NCBI GenBank assembly: GCA_964402065.1
Contig: CAYOAN010000001.1
Coordinates: 186,001 to 250,000 of the forward strand
Reading direction: 5' to 3'
Source of the DNA: CAIWMF01 sp964402065
GTDB lineage: Bacteria; Verrucomicrobiota; Verrucomicrobiia; Chthoniobacterales; UBA6821
DNA length: 64,000 bases
Positions within the stretch are counted from its first letter, which is position 1, and every line of letters starts with the position of its first letter. Made by a program: the position numbers and the translations under genes. The notes under the pieces were generated by a model. That model was not told the DNA's origin and ran no database searches. It saw only the letters and a program-made list of their open reading frames with translations. Positions 27,601 through 36,112 of the stretch are shown here, piece after piece.

Positions 27601-27911
27601 AACTTTATCGCCAACTTGCTGCAGCCTCTGATCGGAAGGAGCTGAAACAATTAGAAGCTTCTTGGCGTGACCGTTTTGGGCCTCTTCCTGAACCTCTGCA
27701 GTATCTTCTTATGATGGAAATTATTCGACGTGTTGCTGCTGAATCTGGGGTGACCAAAGTAGAAACACAAGGACCAAAACTGTTGATGACACGGCATGGA
27801 GATTTTTTACAGCTGAATCATCGCTTCCCACGATTAACGGCAGTGACGCCAGCAGCCAAGCTAAAGGAAGTTTTGCAATTTGTAGAATCGTTGAACTATT
27901 CAGGAACCTAG
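24639..27911 (+). CDS. mfd: Transcription-repair coupling factor
   Basis: Mfd pushes stalled RNA polymerase off lesions and recruits UvrA. The 1090-residue protein has the UvrB-like N-terminal modules, the RNA-polymerase-interaction domain starting DFVVHVEYGVAYYAGI (near residue 410), and the RecG-like translocase with Walker A CGDVGFGKTE (near 562), DEEQRFG (near 664) and motif VI QLRGRVGR. The C-terminal TRCF domain closes the protein. It is somewhat shorter than the E. coli protein (1148). The downstream SurA-like gene starts right at its stop, so the two are probably co-transcribed. Confidence 0.97.
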   Translation: MPHDDLLAKIATIPTFQQVVEVLERGDSCCFTNATRASWPFLGAALVARLGEDRGIWFLSHDVRSQERFFQEWNEREELLNFFPSLSMTAEGIGLPDPEVISERLAFLGKVAEKKSFAASVAFLALSDNVPTPKELLADVLKVAIGWKGSPGSLAKQLKEVGFERTAQVAHRGEYALRGGILDLFAWQEERPCRLEFDEEKIISIRSFDPDSQLSLEHLEVCEIQWAEPERAGVPLSSYIKKEDFIVLLGDDFSEDETKKLLLQLPATKLRFSEQLINANEKEISCELASLPIPFASFAAGDFVTHEAQRREFFKQLRQWQKEEYQLFFFSSAESGGERFTELAEKENISRASLQLHSANISEGFVLPQAKLVFLSEAEIFGRSAQQQWRASHRKREEQRAARSAIDYTEFEEGDFVVHVEYGVAYYAGIEKISDLNGNLTEVLVLEFADKAKLFVSLDQAWQISRYVGIGRARPSLSSLENDRWKKARATAEKSIFLYAGKLLQLQAERETGSGHAFSPDTPWQRELEEHFPYRATRDQLRAVAEIKQDMESSMPMDRLLCGDVGFGKTEVALRAAFKAVLDGKQVVFLAPTTVLAQQHFQTLKERMSSYPATIELMSRYRTAAEQREVAKGLAAGSVDIVVGTHRLLSADIVFKDLGLVIVDEEQRFGVKHKEIFKERFRLIDMLTLSATPIPRTLYLSLMGARKMSLLETPPANRQAVETVIAAYDERLIRKAIEQELTRGGQVYFLHNRVATIETVATRLQELAPKARIIVGHGQMEEKDLEQVMQRFVKGDADILVSTTIIESGLDIPNANTIIIDRADRFGLADLYQLRGRVGRSQQKAYAYLLLPRSMMIFGEARRRVQAIRQYSELGSGFKIAMRDLEIRGAGNLLGTAQSGHITAIGFDLYCKMLHQAVAQLKGEKIKELPAIQTTLFFDFVVTSIAAWENALKEHSAKEKTERKRFCQSIIPAFIPEEYLPEVSLRLELYRQLAAASDRKELKQLEASWRDRFGPLPEPLQYLLMMEIIRRVAAESGVTKVETQGPKLLMTRHGDFLQLNHRFPRLTAVTPAAKLKEVLQFVESLNYSGT

Positions 27912-27934
27912 TGTACATTCAACAGTCTCTGCTC

Positions 27935-28900
27935 ATGAAACGTTGGCTCTATTTCTACCTATTTATTTTTTTGATAGCTTCTCCTTCGCTATTGCAAGCC
28001 GAAGAAATTGTTGTCAATGGTATGGCAGCCATTGTTAATAATGATGTTATTACGTTTTCGCAAGTGCGCGAATTAACAGCAGCCCAAGAAAAAGCTGTTG
28101 CTCAAATGTATCAAGGAAAACAGTTGGAGGATAAAATTAAAGAAATCCGTCAATCTGCAATGAGGGATTTAATTGATCGATCTTTAATTCTACAGGAGTT
28201 TAAGAAAAAGGAATTTTCGATACCGGAGTATTATGTCGATGACGCTATTCAAAAAATTATTCGTGAGGAATTTGGCGGCGATCGAATGGCTTTCCTTAAA
28301 ACATTGCAGGCACAAGGATACTCACTCACTCGTTTTCGACAGTCACAAAAAGAGAAACTCATCGTTCAAGTCATGCGGGGATCGAAGCTTAAGGAGAACT
28401 ATGTTGTTTCTCCAGTAAAGGCCCGTTCGTATTACGAAAAAAACCGTGAAGTCTATGCTACGCCTGAACAAGTAAAACTTCGTATGATTGTTCTGCATGA
28501 GAGTGACCCTAATAACCCTGATGGTTCTAAAAAAGGGATGGCGGAGGAGATTCATCAAAAATTAGCAGGAGGAGCTGAATTTGATCGGATGGCACAAATG
28601 TATTCCGAAGATTCCACTCAAGATTCTGGAGGCGATTGGGGGTGGGTAGAACGAAAAACACTTAATACGACTCTTTCTAATGCTGCTTTTTCCATGAAAG
28701 CAGGAGAAGTAAGCCCCGTAATCGAACTGGATCATTCGTATTATATTCTCATGGTAGAGGCAGTTAAAAAGGCTTCAGTGAAACCATATACAGAAGTGCA
28801 GCGTGAGATTGAACAGAACTTAATTGAGCAAGAAAAATTAAAAGCTCAAGAGCGATGGATGCAGGGGTTAAGAGATAAAGCCTATATTAAGATTTTATAA
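27935..28900 (+). CDS. SurA-like periplasmic peptidyl-prolyl isomerase
   Basis: From ATG 27935 the protein has 321 residues with a classical signal peptide (Lys-Arg, hydrophobic core, cleavage after LLQA). An upstream GTG at 27911 would add eight residues before the signal and is less likely. A SurA-type N-terminal helical domain (about 30-170) contains VNNDVITFSQVRE. One parvulin domain (about 175-280) has VRLRMIVL-like entry, YSEDSTQDSGGDWGWV and the PVIELDHSYYILMV end. It would assist folding of outer-membrane proteins. SurA proper has two parvulin domains; here there is one. Confidence 0.88.
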   Translation: MKRWLYFYLFIFLIASPSLLQAEEIVVNGMAAIVNNDVITFSQVRELTAAQEKAVAQMYQGKQLEDKIKEIRQSAMRDLIDRSLILQEFKKKEFSIPEYYVDDAIQKIIREEFGGDRMAFLKTLQAQGYSLTRFRQSQKEKLIVQVMRGSKLKENYVVSPVKARSYYEKNREVYATPEQVKLRMIVLHESDPNNPDGSKKGMAEEIHQKLAGGAEFDRMAQMYSEDSTQDSGGDWGWVERKTLNTTLSNAAFSMKAGEVSPVIELDHSYYILMVEAVKKASVKPYTEVQREIEQNLIEQEKLKAQERWMQGLRDKAYIKIL

Positions 28901-28925
28901 ACCTCTTTGTGGTTCACTTTTTTTT

Positions 28926-29993
28926 ATGAGTTTTACTAAACTCTTTATTCCAGGGCCTGTTGAGGTTTCTCAAAAAACCCGTGAGGCTTTTGCTAAGCCG
29001 ATGATTGGGCACCGTGGAGAAGAATTTAAGAGCCTCTATGCTTCCTGTCAGCCGCGATTGCAAGAGCTGTTTGGAACGACGAGACCGGTTTTTCTTGCGA
29101 CTTCTTCAGCCTGGGGTGTGATGGAAGGAACACTGAGAAATTTAGCAAAAGGTAACGTCCTCAACTGCATGAATGGAGCGTTTTCAGATAAATGGTTTGA
29201 GGTTACTCAGCGTTGTGGCTGTGAAGCAGAGAAGCTTCAAGTTGATTGGGGAGCACCAATCACAAGCGAGCTGCTTGAGAAACGCTTGCAACAAGGAAAG
29301 ATCGATGTTGTAACGTTGATTCATAATGAGACATCGACAGGTGTTCTCAGCCCATTAGGAGAACTGGCTGTTGTTATGAAAAAATTTCCCGACGTGTTGT
29401 GGGTTGTAGACACAGTTTCTTCTTTTTCAACAATGCCAATTCCCATGGACAAATTCGGCATTGATGTCATGTTGACCAGCTCTCAAAAGGCTTTGGCGCT
29501 GCCTCCTGGGTTAGCCCTCTTTTCTGTTTCAGAAAAAGCAATGGCTCGTGCAGCTACAGTCAAGGGTCGTGGTTACTATTTTGATTTTCTTGAATTTCAA
29601 AAAAATCATGAAGGAAATATGACGCCTAGCACGCCTTCCATTGGGCATATTTATGCTCTTGCTTCCAAGCTTGATGATATTTTTGAAGAAGGAATCGTAC
29701 GGCGCTACGAACGGCATGCCTATACCAATGCGCTTGTTCATGAATGGGTGGTGCAACGAGGGTTTGATTTTTTCGCGCCCGAAGGATTTCGTTCCTTAGG
29801 GTTGACTTGTATTAAAAACAATCAAGGAATTGACGTGGTAGCTTGGATTGCACGCCTCAAAAAAAAATATCAGTGCATCATTGATGGCGGTTATGGCCCA
29901 CTTCAAGGAAAAACGTTCCGTATTTCTAACATGGGGGATGAAACTGCGGAGACGGTCTCGCAATTGCTAGCTTGGTTAGATGATGTTGCTTGA
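28926..29993 (+). CDS. Class V aminotransferase (serine/alanine-glyoxylate type)
   Basis: The 355-residue PLP enzyme begins FIPGPVEV, as in alanine-glyoxylate and serine-glyoxylate aminotransferases. It has HNETSTG (133-139), Asp162 in VVDTVSSF to hold the pyridine nitrogen, and Lys188 in TSSQKALALPPG as the Schiff-base lysine. Possible reactions are serine:glyoxylate, alanine:glyoxylate or phosphoserine-type transamination; the sequence does not decide. Some Verrucomicrobia use such enzymes for serine synthesis. It follows the SurA-like gene by 25 nt and is followed by a dispersed repeat. Confidence 0.88.
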   Translation: MSFTKLFIPGPVEVSQKTREAFAKPMIGHRGEEFKSLYASCQPRLQELFGTTRPVFLATSSAWGVMEGTLRNLAKGNVLNCMNGAFSDKWFEVTQRCGCEAEKLQVDWGAPITSELLEKRLQQGKIDVVTLIHNETSTGVLSPLGELAVVMKKFPDVLWVVDTVSSFSTMPIPMDKFGIDVMLTSSQKALALPPGLALFSVSEKAMARAATVKGRGYYFDFLEFQKNHEGNMTPSTPSIGHIYALASKLDDIFEEGIVRRYERHAYTNALVHEWVVQRGFDFFAPEGFRSLGLTCIKNNQGIDVVAWIARLKKKYQCIIDGGYGPLQGKTFRISNMGDETAETVSQLLAWLDDVA

Positions 29994-29994
29994 T

Positions 29995-30096
29995 AGAGCA
30001 TTTTCAAAAATTCTATAGCCGCGTGTTGTGATGTCACTCCGGGGATCGAAGCCTCGAGTATGCCCAAATGGTATAGGTTCAGGACATAGGTAACAC
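29995..30096 (+). repeat. Dispersed intergenic element, copy 2
   Basis: The sequence starts AGAGCATTTTCAAAAATTCT and runs through CCTCGAGTATG to GGTATAGGTTCAGGACATAG. It matches the reverse complement of 40754-40854 along its whole length and the left part of 16777-16908. It lies directly after the aminotransferase stop codon. Confidence 0.85.
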
Positions 30097-30213
30097 TTTT
30101 TAAGGCAAAAAAAGCTTAACAAACTTAAGAGATGCCTTGGAAAAACAATACACTTGTGGACCAACAAAAAGAATTTGACTGTAACTTACACTTTTAACTT
30201 CAACTGCCACGAA

Positions 30214-30234
30214 GTAGCCTGTAGCCTGTCTCCC
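30214..30234 (+). repeat. CTGTAAC-type heptad run upstream of ileS
   Basis: GTAGCCTGTAGCCTGTCTCCC contains two identical GTAGCCT units and a diverged third, ending 5 nt before the ileS ATG. Confidence 0.82.
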
Positions 30235-30239
30235 TTCTT

Positions 30240-32990
30240 ATGAGCCGTTATCGCGATACTGTCCTTCTACCTAAAACTGATTTTCCTATGCGCGCTGGTC
30301 TTGCTACGCGAGAACCGGAACTGCTTGCTCGTTGGGAAAAAGAAAATCTCTACTTCAAAATTCAAGAAGCTCGTGCTGGAGCTCCTCGGTATGTATTGCA
30401 TGATGGCCCTCCCTTCGCCAATGGCCAAGTGCACATGGGAACGGCGCTTAACAAGGTTCTTAAGGATCTAGTTGTTAAGTCAAAAACCATGCTTGGCTTT
30501 CAAGCACCTTTTGTTCCTGGATGGGATTGTCACGGATTGCCGATTGAATTTAAAGTTGTTAAATCTTCAAAAGGGTTAACGCCACTTCAAATTCGTGAGC
30601 AGTCAGATGCCTATGCACGCAAGTTCATTGATATTCAACGAGACGATTTCAAGCGTCTTGGAGTCTTTGGAGATTGGGAACATCCCTATCTGACGCTAGA
30701 TCCAGGTTATGAAGCCACCATCATTCGTTCTTTTTCTAAATTTGTAGAAAAAGGACTGGTTTACCAAAAGAAGAAGCCAGTCTATTGGAGCACCGGAGCA
30801 CAAACAGCTCTGGCAGAGGCTGAGATTGAGTACCAAGAAAAAACTTCTCCAGCAATCTACGTCGCATTTCCGCTGGTAGTAGAAAAAGAAAGTTCGCCAA
30901 AATTTTCAAGCCTTACAGATCTCTCGGTTGTCATTTGGACCACGACGCCTTGGACACTGCCTGCCAATGTTGCCATTGCTGTTAGCCCTGAGGCTACCTA
31001 CGTTATTGTTCGAACAAAGAACCAACAGGGACTTGAAAAAAATTATCTTATTGCAGAATCTCGTGTGGAGAGTTTTTGTGAAGCATGTGCTTTAGAAAAA
31101 ATCTCCCTTGGAGAAAAAATCTTAGGGCGCGATCTTGAAGGGAAAATAGCAGAGCACCCATTTTTGCCTCGTACGGCAACATTGTATGGAGCCGATTTTG
31201 TAACGATGGATTCAGGAACGGGTCTTGTTCATATCGCCCCTGGGCATGGTGAAGATGACTATGCTCTTGGGCTGCAAAAAAACCTTCCTGTCTTATCTCC
31301 TGTGGACGATGAAGGATGCTTTACCGAAGAATGTGGAGTTCCTGAACTGATTGGTAAAAATGTTTTTGTAGGAAATCCACTTGTTATTGCGATACTCGCA
31401 GCGAGAGGACTGCTCTTGGGGCATCAGGAATATCAGCATAGTTATCCACACTGTTGGCGTTCTAAAACACCAATCCTCTTCCGTGCTGTTGAACAATTTT
31501 TTATTAATATTGCTCAGCTCCGAGATCAAATGTTAGCAGGCATCGGTAATGTCGACTGGATTCCTGCCTGGGGCAAAAGCCGTATTAGCGCTGGAGTAGA
31601 GCGCTTGGATTGGTGCATCTCTCGCCAACGCTCATGGGGTGTTCCCTTGCCAATTTTCTATGACACTGAGAAAAAACCAATTCTCGAGCCTGCATTGATT
31701 CTTCAAATCGCTGATGTTTTTGACAAAGAAGGATCCAATGCTTGGTTTGCTTGGGATGATGCAACCTGGTGCCAACGCCTTGGAAAACCTGAAGGTTCTT
31801 TACAGCGTTTTTCATTAGATATTCTCGATGTTTGGATTGAAAGTGGCGTCAGCCATGAAGCTGTTTTGCGTCAGCGCCCTGAACTCCAATTTCCTGCTGA
31901 TCTTTATTTAGAAGCAACCGATCAACATCGTGGTTGGTTTCAATCTTCCTTGATGACCTCGGTTGCCTTAAATGAAGCTGCACCTTATAAAGCCGTTTTG
32001 ACACATGGTTTTGTAGTTGATGTGGACACACGTCAAAAAATTTCTAAGTCAAATCAAGGAGCCTCTGGTTATCAAAAACCGACCGAAGCCGCCCATTTTA
32101 TCAAGACCTACGGTGCTGATATTGTGCGCCTCTGGGCAGCAAGCGTTCAGTTCACAGATGAAGTTCCTTTCTCGGAAGAAATTTTTGCGCGTGTGACCGA
32201 TTCATATCGTCGTATTCGCAATACGCTACGGATTTTATTAGGAAACATTCAGGGTTATGATGCAACAGAGCCTGCCGCAGCTTTAACAAGTATCGATGCT
32301 TGGATTTTAGAACGCTTGCAGCAGCTTGTGAACACCTGTCGCAAAGGCTATGAAGAGCTTGCTTTTCAAAAAGTGACACATGCCATCAATCAGTTTTGTA
32401 CTGTTGATCTGAGCAGTCACTACGTTGATGTTACGAAGGATCGGCTTTACTGTGATGGAAAAGATTCCGAAAGACGTCGCGCTACTCAAGCAACGATGGC
32501 CCGTATTTTCGAAACTATTACCAAGTTACTAGCACCGATCTTAGTTTTCACAACAGAAGAAGCGTGGAGTTACTATCGTCCTAACAGTTCAATCCACCTG
32601 GAACTGCTTCCAGGGGAGGACGATCTTGATGTGGCCTTACTGCAACGGTATGACAAACTTTTAGCACTTCGAGGTCAAATTGCGCAAGCTCTTGAAAAAG
32701 CACAACGTGATGGTGTTATTGCAAACCCATTAGAAGCTTTTGTCAAAGTAACGACAAAGGAGCCAGAAATTTTGAAGGCAGCAACAACGCCAGCAGATGT
32801 TTCAATGATTGAAGAGTTTTTTATCCTCAGCCATCTTGAAATTGAAGAAGGCGAGGAAAAAGTCACCATTGCTTTGGAGAGTGCTGAAAAATGTGAACGC
32901 TGCTGGCGCCACCGCGCGGATGTCGGCTCACATGTGGAGCATCCAACGTTGTGCGGACGATGTGCCAATGCCGTTGAAACCAAGAGTTAG
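30240..32990 (+). CDS. ileS: Isoleucyl-tRNA synthetase
   Basis: IleRS charges tRNA-Ile. The 916-residue class I enzyme has GPPFANGQVHMGTA (HIGH-type motif, near 57-70), the large editing insertion (near 200-390), the catalytic WDCHGLPIE segment, KISKSNQG (KMSKS-type, near 600), the anticodon-binding domain and a C-terminal zinc finger of CERC and CGRC pairs (near 884-905). The zinc finger and overall length are of the bacterial (IleS1) type. A CGRC end close to the stop is normal. Start ATG 30240 follows heptads. Confidence 0.98.
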   Translation: MSRYRDTVLLPKTDFPMRAGLATREPELLARWEKENLYFKIQEARAGAPRYVLHDGPPFANGQVHMGTALNKVLKDLVVKSKTMLGFQAPFVPGWDCHGLPIEFKVVKSSKGLTPLQIREQSDAYARKFIDIQRDDFKRLGVFGDWEHPYLTLDPGYEATIIRSFSKFVEKGLVYQKKKPVYWSTGAQTALAEAEIEYQEKTSPAIYVAFPLVVEKESSPKFSSLTDLSVVIWTTTPWTLPANVAIAVSPEATYVIVRTKNQQGLEKNYLIAESRVESFCEACALEKISLGEKILGRDLEGKIAEHPFLPRTATLYGADFVTMDSGTGLVHIAPGHGEDDYALGLQKNLPVLSPVDDEGCFTEECGVPELIGKNVFVGNPLVIAILAARGLLLGHQEYQHSYPHCWRSKTPILFRAVEQFFINIAQLRDQMLAGIGNVDWIPAWGKSRISAGVERLDWCISRQRSWGVPLPIFYDTEKKPILEPALILQIADVFDKEGSNAWFAWDDATWCQRLGKPEGSLQRFSLDILDVWIESGVSHEAVLRQRPELQFPADLYLEATDQHRGWFQSSLMTSVALNEAAPYKAVLTHGFVVDVDTRQKISKSNQGASGYQKPTEAAHFIKTYGADIVRLWAASVQFTDEVPFSEEIFARVTDSYRRIRNTLRILLGNIQGYDATEPAAALTSIDAWILERLQQLVNTCRKGYEELAFQKVTHAINQFCTVDLSSHYVDVTKDRLYCDGKDSERRRATQATMARIFETITKLLAPILVFTTEEAWSYYRPNSSIHLELLPGEDDLDVALLQRYDKLLALRGQIAQALEKAQRDGVIANPLEAFVKVTTKEPEILKAATTPADVSMIEEFFILSHLEIEEGEEKVTIALESAEKCERCWRHRADVGSHVEHPTLCGRCANAVETKS

Positions 32991-33009
32991 AGTTGTGCAG
33001 TAAAATTTT

Positions 33010-33039
33010 CTGTAACCTGCAACCTGCAATCTATAAGCT
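33010..33039 (+). repeat. CTGTAAC-type heptad run upstream of lspA
   Basis: CTGTAAC, CTGCAAC, CTGCAAT, CTATAAG, CT in strict 7-bp register, ending 7 nt before the ATG at 33047. Its position supports choosing that ATG for lspA. Confidence 0.9.
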
Positions 33040-33046
33040 AGTGGCC

Positions 33047-33505
33047 ATGACTGCTCCTCTCTACTTCATCCCCATTGTCTTTCTTCTTGTTGCCTGCGAT
33101 CAGCTGACAAAGTTACTAGTATTGCACGCTGTTTCTGTTTATGGAGCGGTAAAAATTGTACCAGGATTTTTTTACCTCACTCACCTCTACAACACAGGAG
33201 CTGCTTTTGGAATGCTTCATGATAGCAACCGATTTTTTATGGGCATTTCGGTCGCAGCAATAGCAATTTTATTTTGGCAGCGTCACCATTTTGTAGCGCT
33301 TTCATTGCAACTTGGATGGGTATTAATGTTGAGTGGAATTCTTGGAAACCTCTGTGATCGCTGGTTTCGAGGGCATGTTGTTGATTTTCTTGGATTCCAA
33401 ATTTGGAATTATTATTGGCCGCCATTCAACATCGCTGATACGTGCATTTGTATGGCGACAGGATTTTTTCTGTTGAGTGCATTTTCTTCGCAGCGCTCAA
33501 AGTAG
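33047..33505 (+). CDS. lspA: Lipoprotein signal peptidase
   Basis: LspA cleaves signal peptides from diacylated prolipoproteins in the inner membrane. From ATG 33047 the protein has 152 residues and four membrane segments. ACDQLTKLLV (near 16), NTGAAFGML (near 52), and the two catalytic aspartates in CDRWFRGHVVDFL and FNIADTCI are visible. A longer frame from 32993 would put 18 polar residues in front and run through the heptad run, so it is rejected. It follows ileS, a frequent pairing in bacteria. Confidence 0.96.
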   Translation: MTAPLYFIPIVFLLVACDQLTKLLVLHAVSVYGAVKIVPGFFYLTHLYNTGAAFGMLHDSNRFFMGISVAAIAILFWQRHHFVALSLQLGWVLMLSGILGNLCDRWFRGHVVDFLGFQIWNYYWPPFNIADTCICMATGFFLLSAFSSQRSK

Positions 33506-33547
33506 AGAAGAAAAAGTTTAATCTGAAAAAGCACAAAAACAAAACGC

Positions 33548-33976
33548 ATGAATCTTCCGCGAAGCCCTTATGACGCAATTCATGGCCTCGTCTATTTTGG
33601 GCGATTACTTGATAAAATTCGGTTGCATGCTGCAGGCAAGTTGCCTGAAGTTTATATAGCCAACCTTGGTCATGACCAAAAATTCGATGGAGCCTGTCTT
33701 CGGTTTTTAGGCGTTTCTTATCAAGCATTGGAACAAGTTGTGGTCGCTGGAGCTTCTGATGAAGAGGCTTGGGAATGGTGTTCCAAAAACGGAAAGATGC
33801 ACACCGAAGAAGAGATCATGATTTGGAATTCCTATATTGCCAAATCCGGTTGGCGTGACCCAATGGCAGAAATATTACAACGCCGTCTCAAAGAAGGTGG
33901 CTGGGAGAGCCGAACAGACATTCAAACCTTATTTGATTATATTGATCTTGATGAGGGGAGAGAACAAAAGCGCTAA
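33548..33976 (+). CDS. DUF5069 domain protein
   Basis: The 142-residue protein starts with a short PRSPYDAIHGLVYFGRLLDKIRLHAAGKLP segment and continues with DQKFDGACLRFLGVSYQAL and a C-terminal R-x-D-IQTLFDYIDLDEGR segment. This is the DUF5069 pattern that I associate with Verrucomicrobiota. Its function is unknown and it has no membrane or signal segment. It lies 42 nt after lspA and converges with the GT2 gene (stop codons 2 nt apart). It is one of the best lineage hints in the window. Confidence 0.82.
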   Translation: MNLPRSPYDAIHGLVYFGRLLDKIRLHAAGKLPEVYIANLGHDQKFDGACLRFLGVSYQALEQVVVAGASDEEAWEWCSKNGKMHTEEEIMIWNSYIAKSGWRDPMAEILQRRLKEGGWESRTDIQTLFDYIDLDEGREQKR

Positions 33977-33978
33977 CA

Positions 33979-34701
33979 CTATTTCTCTTTTCTCGGAGCC
34001 ACATAATAATGTTCAGGCCAATTGATCTGGCGACGTAACAACCAGAAAACACCGATAAGGTCAAGGACGCCGTGGCTAGCTCGTTTTAAAATCGTATAGT
34101 TTGATTGACCAAAGCGACGAGGGCGATGATTGACAGGAAATTGACCGAGTGTGAGGCCTGCATGCTCGAGCATCGCAATCATGTAGCATTGCATTTGATT
34201 AAAGGGCATGAGAAATCGAAGGTATTCTTTGCGAATAACTTTTAGTGTGCAGCCTGCATCGCGCACCGTATCGCCAGTAAAAAATTTGCGCACCTTATTT
34301 GCAACTTTAGAGGCAGCCTTAACTTGCCAGCTATCTTTGCGGTGTTTTCTATAACCACAGACGATATCGTAATTTTGTGATTCACGAACCAACATGGGAA
34401 TATCAGCAGGATCATTTTGCCCATCGCCGTCCATCAAGACGCAAATAGGATTAGAAGCTGCTAACAAGCCAGCATAGAGAGCAGCACTTTGGCCTAAGTT
34501 TTTTGAAAAAGAAACCAAACGAACATCACTAAATTTCCTAATCAAAGATTCTGTGTGGTCCCGACTCCCATCATTAACAGCAATAATTTCAGCATGAGGA
34601 TTCGTTGAGCGTGTTTCTTCAAGAACAGCAACAACGTTATCTTTTTCGTTATAAAAAGGAATGATAATAGAAATATTGAGCGAGGCTTGATCTTCAGGCA
34701 T
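33979..34701 (-). CDS. Family 2 glycosyltransferase (dolichol-phosphate mannosyltransferase-like)
   Basis: The 240-residue protein is a GT-A fold transferase. SIIIPFYNEKDNV opens it, EIIAVNDGSRDHT holds the nucleotide-binding aspartates, and LMDGDGQNDP is the DxD-type metal site. The C-terminal part has CTLKVIRKEYL and NHRPRRFGQSNY, typical of DPM1-like enzymes that put a sugar on a polyprenyl phosphate. No C-terminal membrane pair is seen. It could charge undecaprenyl phosphate for the GT39-type transferase at 39184. A heptad run lies just before its start on the minus strand. Confidence 0.9.
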   Translation of the reverse strand: MPEDQASLNISIIIPFYNEKDNVVAVLEETRSTNPHAEIIAVNDGSRDHTESLIRKFSDVRLVSFSKNLGQSAALYAGLLAASNPICVLMDGDGQNDPADIPMLVRESQNYDIVCGYRKHRKDSWQVKAASKVANKVRKFFTGDTVRDAGCTLKVIRKEYLRFLMPFNQMQCYMIAMLEHAGLTLGQFPVNHRPRRFGQSNYTILKRASHGVLDLIGVFWLLRRQINWPEHYYVAPRKEK

Positions 34702-34713
34702 GAGGATAGCGTA

Positions 34714-34738
34714 CAGATTAGAGGCTACAGGTTACAGG
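34714..34738 (-). repeat. CTGTAAC-type heptad run upstream of the GT2 gene (minus strand)
   Basis: Read on the minus strand: CCTGTAA, CCTGTAG, CCTCTAA, TCTG in 7-bp register, ending 12 nt before the GT2 ATG. The run follows the gene's strand, which shows that orientation is tied to the gene. Confidence 0.88.
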
Positions 34739-34762
34739 AAAAAATTAAGGACTGCCCCTATG

Positions 34763-35458
34763 TTATGGAATGAGTGAGATGAGTCGTATCGGTGCTTCGG
34801 TGCCGTTACGTGTTTTAATTGGAAGCGCTATGATCCAACTTCCTTTTGCTGGCAGCAGATCTATGTTTGCAATGTTTTCAATGATGTATCGTTCGCTTCC
34901 TAAAAATGCTGCATGGACTGGGTAATCACTTTCAGGCTTGTCAGGAGAGAGGGTATCGATGCCCAGGCCAACAGCTTGTCGTTGAATTAATAGTTCGGCT
35001 GCTTTTTGAGAAACAGAAGGAAAGCGATAATTGTTGTGATATTTTTTTGGCTCTTTCCAAAATTTTTCCCATCCCGTTTTAATAATGACAAAGCTTTTTG
35101 GTTCAATCAGGCCATGGGTTTTTTCAAAAAATTCAATTTCACCTGGTGGCAATAAATAGTGTTCATCAGCGTGCATTGAAACATCAATGACAACACAAGG
35201 AGCGACGAGGTTATTAAGATCAAGTTGATCAATTGTCTTTTTTCCCAAGCTGCAGTGAGCAGGCGCATCTATGTGCGTACCAATGCCAGCATGCATTTTA
35301 AGTTGTTGCACGCGGAAGGAAATATCAGTTGCTGAATCATAATCAAGTTTGAGTTCTTGATGAAAGCCACAGCTTCCACTCCAAGAAGGAACTGTTTCAT
35401 CAAGGGTGTGACTCAGGTCAACGAGCTTGTAAGGGAAAAAAGAGGGTATGGTTTTCAT
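34763..35458 (-). CDS. Cyclase-family metal hydrolase (kynurenine formamidase-like)
   Basis: The 231-residue protein has DLSHTLDETVPSW near the N-terminus and HAGIGTHIDAPAH (residues 56-68), the HxGTHxDxPxH metal-binding motif of the cyclase family. Members include kynurenine formamidase and isatin hydrolase. A further conserved GLGIDTLSPD is near residue 155. The actual amide or ester substrate is unknown. It follows the low-complexity gene at 35465 by 6 nt and probably shares its transcript. Confidence 0.88.
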   Translation of the reverse strand: MKTIPSFFPYKLVDLSHTLDETVPSWSGSCGFHQELKLDYDSATDISFRVQQLKMHAGIGTHIDAPAHCSLGKKTIDQLDLNNLVAPCVVIDVSMHADEHYLLPPGEIEFFEKTHGLIEPKSFVIIKTGWEKFWKEPKKYHNNYRFPSVSQKAAELLIQRQAVGLGIDTLSPDKPESDYPVHAAFLGSERYIIENIANIDLLPAKGSWIIALPIKTRNGTEAPIRLISLIP

Positions 35459-35464
35459 AGGACA

Positions 35465-35980
35465 TTACATAATGACGATGCCTTTTTCCATGGCACGTGC
35501 CAATATTTTGGTAGCATCAGAACTGTAAGGGCGCGTGGAAGCTATTTCGTTGTCATCATCCTCGGGCGTGTCCGTGTTTTTTTTGCTATCATTCTTTTTT
35601 TTAAATGGAGGTCGGCGAGCACCTCTTTGTCCAATGTTAGCAATGATTTGATCCTGGGTTGTGGCTGCTTGTAAGGTGGACTTAGCCGTGTCATCAACGG
35701 TGGTGTATTGATTTCCTGGTGTGGCTTGGCCTGTTGCTGTTGACCCAAAAACAAAAGCTGTTGCATCGTTGGACTGCATTGCATAAGCATCAGGCGCAAC
35801 AGTGCCTGGTGCTACGCTCACACTGGCCTCAGTTCCGCTACTCACGCCTGTCGATGTTTCACCTTGCCCGCCAGTTGGAGGTGTTGAGCTGTTGGAGGGA
35901 GAAAATTGATCATTGTTAGCAGCAAGTGAAGATTGAATCATTTGCGCTGGCGAGATCATGGTGATGGGATGATTAGCCAT
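35465..35980 (-). CDS. Unknown low-complexity Ser/Thr/Ala-rich protein
   Basis: The 171-residue protein has no signal peptide and no recognised domain. Residues 15-115 are rich in Ser, Thr, Ala and Gly with few charged residues. A basic patch (RRPPFKKKNDSKK, near 121-133) is followed by an acidic stretch (TPEDDDNE) and a short hydrophobic C-terminus (ARAMEKGIVIM). A diverged heptad pair (CTATAACCTATAAT on the minus strand, 35989-36001) precedes it, and the cyclase gene follows it by 6 nt, both arguing that it is a real gene. Confidence 0.6.
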   Translation of the reverse strand: MANHPITMISPAQMIQSSLAANNDQFSPSNSSTPPTGGQGETSTGVSSGTEASVSVAPGTVAPDAYAMQSNDATAFVFGSTATGQATPGNQYTTVDDTAKSTLQAATTQDQIIANIGQRGARRPPFKKKNDSKKNTDTPEDDDNEIASTRPYSSDATKILARAMEKGIVIM

Positions 35981-35987
35981 GATAGAA

Positions 35988-36001
35988 ATTATAGGTTATA
36001 G
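35988..36001 (-). repeat. Diverged heptad pair upstream of the low-complexity gene (minus strand)
   Basis: On the minus strand CTATAACCTATAAT stands 8 nt before the ATG at 35980. It has two heptads in which the unit has drifted to CTATAAC/CTATAAT, the same as -10 hexamer sequence. Confidence 0.6.
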
Positions 36002-36112
36002 AAATTTTTATGATGTACCGAAATCATGATGAGAGTTACGAGCTCTTGCAAAGAGGGTAGATAGTAAAAATTAGTGGTTTTGATAGTTCCTATTTTTTGT
36101 GAGGGTGTTGGA

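Noticed and set aside
32993..33046. N-terminal extension of lspA
   Set aside because: It would be translated from the heptad run; the family begins near the first membrane segment.
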